This document shows positions 6,766-12,446 of a DNA stretch of 14,174 nucleotides, in pieces. The notes under the pieces were generated by a model. That model searched no databases, had not been told where the DNA came from, and saw only the letters and a program-made list of their open reading frames with translations. How positions within the stretch are numbered: the first letter of the stretch is position 1; the number at the start of each line of letters is the position of its first letter. The position numbers were made by a program, and so were the translations under genes. Source of the DNA: Thermoplasmata archaeon (GTDB lineage Archaea > Thermoplasmatota > Thermoplasmata > Thermoplasmatales > Thermoplasmataceae); NCBI GenBank assembly GCA_021802365.1, contig JAKAAJ010000027.1, positions 1 through 14,174 of the forward strand, in the 5' to 3' direction.

Positions 6766-6806
6766 GTTATTACTAATGTTTATATAACATATTTCCGGTT
6801 ATTACT
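6766..6806. promoter_or_regulatory. Candidate operator: paired direct repeats around a dyad at the TATA box
   Basis: GTTATTACT occurs perfectly twice, at 6766-6774 and 6798-6806, with a 32-base offset or about three helical turns. Between them is the dyad ATGTT-N5-AACAT (6776-6790), centred on the TATA box of the XRE-CBS regulator. A protein bound here would block TBP/TFB or polymerase. The simplest inference is autoregulation by the HTH-CBS protein, but the binder is unproven. Confidence 0.5.
6779..6787 (-). promoter_or_regulatory. TATA box of the XRE-CBS / carS / pth2 operon
   Basis: TTATATAAA on the - strand is the strongest TATA box in the window. Its centre lies about 25 bases before the regulator ATG at 6759, implying a leaderless operon message. 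Confidence 0.6.
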
Positions 6807-6867
6807 GTAGATTCTATTTCCACTGAATAGGCGGATATGTAAGATTCTCCAGCAGTTTCCAGCTTGA

Positions 6868-6908
6868 ATCAATGTGTCAGAAATTCATTTAGTCCATTGA
6901 TGTTCTGA
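6868..6908. repeat. Interleaved inverted repeats in the intergenic region
   Basis: ATCAATG (6868-6874) is the inverse complement of CATTGAT (6895-6901), and TCAGAA (6877-6882) is the inverse complement of TTCTGA (6903-6908). The order a-b-a'-b' is not a simple hairpin. The repeats lie 40-80 bases before the start of the membrane protein gene, upstream of its likely TATA box, so operator sites are more plausible than RNA structure. Short repeats in AT-rich DNA can arise by chance. Confidence 0.3.
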
Positions 6909-6920
6909 TTAAAAATCAAC

Positions 6921-6928
6921 TATTTATA
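6921..6928 (+). promoter_or_regulatory. TATA box of the sequon-rich membrane protein
   Basis: TATTTATA is centred about 25 bases before TTG 6950, which supports a leaderless start at that codon. Confidence 0.45.
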
Positions 6929-6949
6929 CAATGCTGGAATTATGGAAAA

Positions 6950-7741
6950 TTGCTTTCTGATAACAGCTTCCTAATAACAAACCGCAGGATTATGGCTCCT
7001 GTAATATCTATCCTGATAGCTGTTCTGATAGTTTACATATCATTTTATATCAGTGAGATAATTGTCTTCATAATACCGGTAGAGACTTTCTTTGTGTTCC
7101 ACTATCTCCGGGTTTACAAATTAACAACGAGGTTGCTTGCAGGGGTAGTTATTTTTATAGTAGCAGGAATGGCATTTTCGGCTTTCTATGCTAACGATGC
7201 TTATCATTCTCAGCCTACTTACAGCGAAACAGTCACACCTTACAACCTAACATACGTATCAAATGTTACTCCATTTTCCCATTCTGGTCCAGGCCAGTCT
7301 TATCTCTTTACAGTTAGGGTATATGACGGTAACTCTTCATATGCACCAAATTACACTACATCGGAGGTCAATGTGCTCGGGCCAAATCATTATTTGAAAA
7401 CAATCAACTTCAGTGAAATGAACGAGACCACTTATGCCAATCATTCGGCAATGTTCACATTTACGCTGTCAAATCTGAAGGCAGGGGTATATGATTACAA
7501 CTATTCTGTTGTTTTAAACGGCACAAGAGTTAACATGTTCAGTGGAAACTATTTCAGTGGACCTATTAATACTGGAGTCCCTGAGCTTTTCGTTGATGTA
7601 ATTCCCACATATACAATATCTTACCTGGTATATTTTGAGCTTATATTCGCAGTGGGTGTTTTCATCGGCAGGAGCATTGGGAACTCAAGGAGAAGGCTTG
7701 AACCGCCGAAGAATCAGACACCACCTCAGGTTCAGAAATGA
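6950..7741 (+). CDS. Membrane protein with a densely glycosylatable external domain, function unknown
   Basis: Not recognised. The 263-residue protein has three N-terminal hydrophobic helices (about 16-34, 36-53 and 61-80), an external-type domain (81-221), a fourth helix (222-241) and a basic C-terminal tail rich in R, P and Q. With the N-terminus inside, this topology puts residues 81-221 outside and the Arg-rich tail inside, in line with the positive-inside rule. The external part carries nine N-x-S/T sequons between N99 and N190 and has alternating beta-type segments (SYLFTVRVYDG, SAMFTFTLSNLKAGVY) suggestive of an immunoglobulin-like sandwich. The start is uncertain: TTG 6950 fits the TATA spacing, while ATG 6992 (MAPVIS) would shorten it by 14 residues and keep all helices. 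It ends exactly where the opposite gene ends. Confidence 0.65.
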   Translation: MLSDNSFLITNRRIMAPVISILIAVLIVYISFYISEIIVFIIPVETFFVFHYLRVYKLTTRLLAGVVIFIVAGMAFSAFYANDAYHSQPTYSETVTPYNLTYVSNVTPFSHSGPGQSYLFTVRVYDGNSSYAPNYTTSEVNVLGPNHYLKTINFSEMNETTYANHSAMFTFTLSNLKAGVYDYNYSVVLNGTRVNMFSGNYFSGPINTGVPELFVDVIPTYTISYLVYFELIFAVGVFIGRSIGNSRRRLEPPKNQTPPQVQK

Positions 7742-10201
7742 TCAGTCATTCCAGATTGATTTCAGCTGATTCCGAAAAGATTCGCCATCTAAATCGTCAG
7801 AATTCATTTTTCTTATAAGCCCCGGTATCCTTTCGCCAAGAGTCAACAATCTCTGGCAATCCTCTTTATTCGGAATATCTCCCTGAAGCAGAATTGAAGA
7901 AATGGCATTGGCTATATCACCGGAATTTGACTCAGGAACTGTTCTTTTTTCCCCCTTTATGATAGCAATAAGAAGTGAGATACTATTCTTAAGGGCTGGT
8001 TCATCATAAAGGTGTTTCATCATACCTGAAATTTCGATACTAAAATTTACTGGCTTTCCAGAGATTTTCCTTATTAGCATGGAAAGCAGAGAGAACTGAA
8101 ACCTGTCAACTCCGTCCGGAATTTCCGGAACCTTAAAATCTGACTCCTGGAATGATTCCTCCAAACCTTCAAGGAAGTTCATAAACTTCCCCAATGTTGA
8201 AAAATATCCTGAATATAACTTATCATTCAATCGCGCAGCCTCCCTTATCTCATCCATTGCTGACGAATATGACAGATCTCTTACATAATGCCAGAAAAGC
8301 AAAGACTTGTTTCTTAAAAGGAGGAACAAATTGTTGATAATTTTCGAGGTAAGAATACTCTTTGTTGCATTGTCTGTAACCTCATTTCTCCTACCCAGGA
8401 TATCGTAAATTCTAGCCTTTGAATGGTAAGCAGATGCCCTCAGAGTTGTATCTCCTGTAAGATATGTATTGTCAATCAGCTGATCAAGAACACTGATAGC
8501 CTCATTATATCTCCCTTTGCTGGAATATAAGACTGAAAGATTGTTCAAATTCCTGGAAAGCTGAAGCCAGATTCCAAGCCTCCTGTTGATCGAGGCTGAT
8601 TCAGTGTAACATTCCTCAGATCCATGGTAATCACCATTGATCAGAAGCATGTTGCCCTTAAGTGTTAAGGCTCTCGCCTTAAGTTCCTCATCAGAGCTTT
8701 TATCCGCTATATCAGTGGCCTCTTTCAGTCTGTTCTCTGCGAAATCATAATCCCCAAGGTTAAAGCTTGCCTCTGCGATCAGAAGCTTAAGGAAGCCAGA
8801 AGCTGCATCCTCCAGTGCCATATTAGTGGCAAAGGTCTCCAGTATGTCAACGGACTTCCTGTTATTCCCAAGTGACTGGTAAATGGATGCCAGTGTAAGA
8901 GTGACACCGGCCGGATCGATATCGTACCCCTGGCATATTTCATAGCACTTCCTGGCCTTTTCAAGGTCATCAGAGTTGTAGATGGCATTACACCGTAGCA
9001 GGGAAAGTATGTTCTTTGCTTCGGCATCCTCTATATGCTCCTGAACTCTTTGCACAAAACTTAGAATAGACTGGGTGTTAGTAAATTTCCTAACGAAGCT
9101 CCTCCACTCCCTTTTCACGAGAGTTGATATCCCCTCATAGTCACCGGAAAGCTCAAGGACCTGGATTCTGTTCTCAACAGGTAGAAGCTGGAAACTTCTC
9201 GATTTTGCGGACAGCTTAAGAGCTTCCTGCAATGTCTCATCCGGAATTGCACCTTTGAAATATGGATTGATGAACTTGCTTGTCATTCCAAACTTGGAAT
9301 ATAGCCTGCTGGCAAGTCCCATTTTTACAAGTTCATTGCATGTTTTAACTGCATCATTTACGCTTATGGAAAGGAGGTCTCCAATGATCTCAGGGTCAAG
9401 GGTGATCTGCATGAAGGAAAGAAGTGCAACTGCGAGTTTTCCAGTCCGGTCAAGCGAGTTGATTATTCCACCAAGAAACTGACTTATCTCTGTTGGAACC
9501 AAAAGGAAACGGTAAATCCTGTAGTCGATATCACCATTATCCATTATGACCCCTCGGAACCTGTAGTATCTTATTATGTAGTCAAGTATTGCAAAATTCG
9601 CATCTGAAAGTCTGTAAACGTCATTAAGGAAATCCTCCGGGAATTTGTAGTTGGAAAGCACAAACCTGAAATCTTCAGGTTGCGGTTTTGATAGGTTGAA
9701 GACTCTGGCCAGGCCTTCTCCCGTTACAACATCAAGGAAGTTTTCAAAGTCTCCGTTTGCAGACTCAAGATCTGTAGCCCCAGAACAAACAATGGAAATT
9801 CCATAATCTGTGGAACTTTTCATGAAGTATGTTAGAAGGAACCTTGTCGGGTCGGAAAGGAGATTTATGTTGCTGAAGAAAAGGAAAACTCTCCTGTCTC
9901 CCCTGAAGTAAGACCTCATCACAGAAAGAATCTCATTAAGTTCTCTTACTTTGCTCGTTTTTGTTATTGAATCTAGAATCTGGTTAAAGGGCTCGTATTT
10001 CTCAATCTCCCGGGCAGATTCAGTTAGGCCCTCATAAACTTCCGAACCCCAGTTCCTCAGGTTTCCTGCCAGTATTTTGAGAAGTTCTTTCTGCCCCCAC
10101 CCCTGTCTTCCCAGCAGCATTATATTTCCCGTATTTTCGCTTGAAAGCAGAAGTTCCTCTATGCTGTCTGAGAGAATTTTAATTCTAGGGTCGCCCTTCA
10201 T
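7742..10201 (-). CDS. STAND-like protein with degenerate P-loop, winged helix and TPR repeats
   Basis: Large cytoplasmic protein of 819 residues with the layout of STAND signalling or regulatory ATPases (MalT/AfsR-like). It has an N-terminal P-loop NTPase-like module (about 20-235), a probable winged-helix segment (240-315), and a long helical region with TPR-like repeats (about 396-640; e.g. LASIYQSLGNNRKSVDIL, GNMLLINGDYHGSEECY, LSVLYSSKGRYNEAISVL). A helical C-terminus follows. The nucleotide site looks damaged: Walker A reads GRQGWGQKE at 31-39 instead of GxxGxGK[T/S], and the Walker B strand ends FLFFSNINLL with Ser-Asn where two acidic residues are expected. It may act as a scaffold rather than an ATPase. 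ATG 10199-10201 has an AT-rich box about 30 bases upstream. No operon partner exists; the function is unknown. Confidence 0.8.
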   Translation of the reverse strand: MKGDPRIKILSDSIEELLLSSENTGNIMLLGRQGWGQKELLKILAGNLRNWGSEVYEGLTESAREIEKYEPFNQILDSITKTSKVRELNEILSVMRSYFRGDRRVFLFFSNINLLSDPTRFLLTYFMKSSTDYGISIVCSGATDLESANGDFENFLDVVTGEGLARVFNLSKPQPEDFRFVLSNYKFPEDFLNDVYRLSDANFAILDYIIRYYRFRGVIMDNGDIDYRIYRFLLVPTEISQFLGGIINSLDRTGKLAVALLSFMQITLDPEIIGDLLSISVNDAVKTCNELVKMGLASRLYSKFGMTSKFINPYFKGAIPDETLQEALKLSAKSRSFQLLPVENRIQVLELSGDYEGISTLVKREWRSFVRKFTNTQSILSFVQRVQEHIEDAEAKNILSLLRCNAIYNSDDLEKARKCYEICQGYDIDPAGVTLTLASIYQSLGNNRKSVDILETFATNMALEDAASGFLKLLIAEASFNLGDYDFAENRLKEATDIADKSSDEELKARALTLKGNMLLINGDYHGSEECYTESASINRRLGIWLQLSRNLNNLSVLYSSKGRYNEAISVLDQLIDNTYLTGDTTLRASAYHSKARIYDILGRRNEVTDNATKSILTSKIINNLFLLLRNKSLLFWHYVRDLSYSSAMDEIREAARLNDKLYSGYFSTLGKFMNFLEGLEESFQESDFKVPEIPDGVDRFQFSLLSMLIRKISGKPVNFSIEISGMMKHLYDEPALKNSISLLIAIIKGEKRTVPESNSGDIANAISSILLQGDIPNKEDCQRLLTLGERIPGLIRKMNSDDLDGESFRNQLKSIWND

Positions 10202-10376
10202 TCAGAAGGTGCTAGCCATAATGGCATAAAAAATATTTCACTGATAACTTTTCTAATCTGGAAATTACTTAGGAATAACTGTTTTCTTCCTTTAGTGGCA
10301 ATTTATTTCGTTACCATTCCCGATCCCTCAATCAAAACATTTATCTTAAGATACAATATATTTTTACTGATAAACA
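10202..10376. other. Divergent intergenic region with repeated ACTGATAA
   Basis: This 175-base region holds the promoters of the STAND-TPR gene (-) and the DUF1059 gene (+). ACTGATAA occurs twice in the same orientation, at 10240-10247 and 10366-10373, each preceded by an ATATTT-type run. One copy lies upstream of the STAND TATA box and the other directly before the DUF1059 start codon. No structured RNA or small gene was seen. Confidence 0.4.
10226..10238 (-). promoter_or_regulatory. TATA-like box of the STAND-TPR gene
   Basis: The - strand contains AAATATTTTTTAT, centred about 31 bases before ATG 10201, giving a leader of only a few bases. An ACTGATAA copy (10240-10247) lies beside it. Confidence 0.35.
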
Positions 10377-10562
10377 ATGGCGAGCTATCACTTCAAATGT
10401 AAGGATATTGGAATGAGCTGTGACTATCATGTCTCAGCCAAGAAACCGGATGATCTGATTCCTCAGATTGCCCAGCATGCCAAGGACGCCCACTCAATAG
10501 ATGAGGTAAGCGACGATCTCAAGCAGAAGATCAATGGCGCAATAAAGAAGAAAATATTCTGA
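10377..10562 (+). CDS. DUF1059 family small protein, possible Cys2-His2 metal site
   Basis: A 61-residue protein matching the DUF1059 pattern: a short N-terminal strand region with KCKDIGMSCDYHV and a helix with IAQHAKDAHSID. C8, C15, H34 and H39 make a C-x6-C...H-x4-H set that could bind zinc, which fits the conserved residues of the family. The biochemical role of the family is not established. ATG 10377 is preceded by AT-rich TACAATATATTTTT about 15-25 bases upstream and no Shine-Dalgarno, suggesting a leaderless message. The AbrB-PhoU gene follows 70 bases downstream but has its own TATA box, so they are probably separate transcripts. Confidence 0.85.
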   Translation: MASYHFKCKDIGMSCDYHVSAKKPDDLIPQIAQHAKDAHSIDEVSDDLKQKINGAIKKKIF

Positions 10563-10605
10563 GATCCATTTTTAAAACCATATTAGATATTACTTTTACA
10601 AAAAT

Positions 10606-10617
10606 CTATATATATTT
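10606..10617 (+). promoter_or_regulatory. TATA box of the AbrB-PhoU gene
   Basis: CTATATATATTTT-type sequence is centred about 22 bases before GTG 10633, consistent with transcription beginning at or within a few bases of the start codon. Confidence 0.5.
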
Positions 10618-10632
10618 TCATCATTCTATAGT

Positions 10633-11610
10633 GTGGCATCTTATGTCAGGAAGATTCAGGTAACTGGTGGCTCAACATATATAGTATCACTGCCTTCAAA
10701 GTGGGTAAAACTGGCAGGAATCGGAAAAGGGGACAACATAAAGATCGAGGAAAGCGATACTGCTCTGGTAATAAGCAAGGGTGACCAGAAACCAAAGGAG
10801 GTTGTCAAATCCCTCACTCTGAAAAGTGCCTTAGACCGGGAAATTCTGTTGAGGGCTCTAACATCTATTTACATTTCTAATTTCGACACTCTTACAATAA
10901 AGAGTCAGACTTACATTAACCAGCAGACAAGAGATACGATAAAACATTTCACCAGGCTTGTCATGGGAATTGAGATTTTTGAAGAATCCTCAAAGACAGT
11001 GGTGCTGCAGAACGTATTGGATTTTAACTCATTCCCTGTCCCAACCGCAGTGAGGAGGATGGCCCTGAATGTAAAGGCTATGCTTGAAGATACCATAAAT
11101 GGTATTGCCAGCAATGATACATCACTTCTAGACAATGTTATAAACAGAGATGACGAAGTGGATAGGTACCAGCTTTATGTTTACAGGGAGGCAAGTAGCG
11201 GTGAAGAGACAGAAAATGACACAATATATTTCCTTATTTTCTCGAGAATTCTGGAAAGGATAGCAGATCACTCAGTGAATATATGCAAGATATGGAATAG
11301 CAGCCAGGATAATGAAGTCAAGGCCAGGGATGAAATTGTTTCATTTTTGGGCCTGTCACTTAATATGTACAACAGTGCGGTGGAAGGGTTCTACTCATCT
11401 AGATTTGAAAGATTGAATGAAATAATATCCGGCAAAGGCATAGTAAATAGGGCGAAGGAGAATATAGTCAAGGGTTCTGGCAACGAGAAACCATCCTTCG
11501 TTGCGCTTAGCTGTGCAGAAGAGTGTTCAAGGATTGGGCTGTATGCCACTGACATTGCGGAACTGGCCATGGATCTTCTCCTGAATAAGAATCCGGACAA
11601 TACAATTTAA
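10633..11610 (+). CDS. AbrB-like DNA-binding domain fused to tandem PhoU domains (phosphate uptake regulator type)
   Basis: The 325-residue protein has an N-terminal SpoVT/AbrB (MazE-like) swapped-hairpin domain (about 4-50; VRKIQVTGGSTYIVSLPSKWVKLAGIGKGD) followed by two PhoU-type helical bundles (about 115-215 and 225-320). PhoU metal or anion motifs are visible: NRDDEVDR at 171-178, ERIADHSVNI at 208-217 and CSRIGLYATDIAEL at 298-311. Archaeal proteins of this layout are annotated as phosphate uptake regulators. No phosphate transporter genes are in the window, so the target is inferred from family only. The GTG start at 10633 is chosen from the TATA spacing and the well-aligned AbrB N-terminus. 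It converges on the metallo-hydrolase gene with a five-base gap. Confidence 0.88.
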   Translation: MASYVRKIQVTGGSTYIVSLPSKWVKLAGIGKGDNIKIEESDTALVISKGDQKPKEVVKSLTLKSALDREILLRALTSIYISNFDTLTIKSQTYINQQTRDTIKHFTRLVMGIEIFEESSKTVVLQNVLDFNSFPVPTAVRRMALNVKAMLEDTINGIASNDTSLLDNVINRDDEVDRYQLYVYREASSGEETENDTIYFLIFSRILERIADHSVNICKIWNSSQDNEVKARDEIVSFLGLSLNMYNSAVEGFYSSRFERLNEIISGKGIVNRAKENIVKGSGNEKPSFVALSCAEECSRIGLYATDIAELAMDLLLNKNPDNTI

Positions 11611-11615
11611 TGCCT

Positions 11616-12434
11616 TTATAAATCCCCATCTTCAAATGAGGGCTTTTCAGGGTCACCGGAGACATAAACAGATGTGTGTTCCAGATCGTGATTCATTATC
11701 ATAAGGGACCTCTTTCTAATGGCTCTCTTCAGAAGCAGTTTCTTCATCTTAAGTGTCTGGAATGGATGGCTGTCAATTCCCGTAACATAGTTTGGCCTAA
11801 GGTGGAATGATGTTGGAAACAGGTCACCGGGATAAATTATTTCCCTATTGCCTCCAGCAATTATAATTGCCTCATGCCCTGGGGTATGCCCACCAGTCCT
11901 CAGAACACTTAGCCATCCATTTATTCTTCTGCTTCCATCAAGCTTTATCTTCTGGAGGCCTCTAGCATAGGTTCCCTGATGAAGATAGTTCCCTCTTGTT
12001 ATCTCATTAGGATGAGAATATCCGTTAAATTCATCATTCTGTGCTACAATTGCTGAGTTCCTGAAAATAGGCCTTCCGTTCTCAAGCTGAAGAGTTCTGC
12101 CGGAATGATCAAAGTGGAAGTGTGAGTGTATTGCCAGTCTAACATCTTCAAAACTGGTGAACTGTTCAACTTCCTTGAGGTAATCCCGGTTAGGGGTTAT
12201 TTCAAATATCTTCCTGAATTTTTCGTTATGCACATTTCCCAGGCCTCCGTCAATAATTGCAGATAAATCCCCTTCAGAGGCAACTAGAGTGTTTACTCCA
12301 AGCTTGACCCTTCCCGCTTCATTAAGGGTGCATACTCTGGACCATATCGGTCTTGGAACTATGCCAAAAGCAGCCCCGGGGTCAAGACTGAAAGTCCCGT
12401 CCCGGACAATATTAACCTCTACTTTTCCCAGCAT
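11616..12434 (-). CDS. Metallo-beta-lactamase-fold hydrolase (lactonase/thioesterase-like)
   Basis: A 272-residue MBL-fold hydrolase with the full dinuclear metal site: H105-x-H107-x-D109-H110 (HFHFDH), H187 in GGHTPGH, bridging D204 in YPGD and H249 in MNHD. The layout resembles the N-acyl homoserine lactonase group of the fold (N-terminal strand, LVNTL-like GVNTLV, IIDGG, then HxHxDH). The substrate cannot be read from sequence; ester, lactone or thioester hydrolysis are all possible. ATG 12432-12434 is preferred. GTG 12444-12446 sits directly against the upstream TGA and would add four residues. GGAAGTGA overlapping the upstream stop may act as the ribosome site. It is the second gene after an acyl-CoA synthetase, so it may act on a related acyl compound (inference). 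Confidence 0.85.
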   Translation of the reverse strand: MLGKVEVNIVRDGTFSLDPGAAFGIVPRPIWSRVCTLNEAGRVKLGVNTLVASEGDLSAIIDGGLGNVHNEKFRKIFEITPNRDYLKEVEQFTSFEDVRLAIHSHFHFDHSGRTLQLENGRPIFRNSAIVAQNDEFNGYSHPNEITRGNYLHQGTYARGLQKIKLDGSRRINGWLSVLRTGGHTPGHEAIIIAGGNREIIYPGDLFPTSFHLRPNYVTGIDSHPFQTLKMKKLLLKRAIRKRSLMIMNHDLEHTSVYVSGDPEKPSFEDGDL

Positions 12435-12446
12435 CAATATAACCAC

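Noticed and set aside
6931..6960. Nine-codon ORF (ATG 6931) near the membrane protein start, possible leader peptide
   Set aside because: It overlaps the downstream start out of frame and lies mostly upstream of the predicted transcription start.
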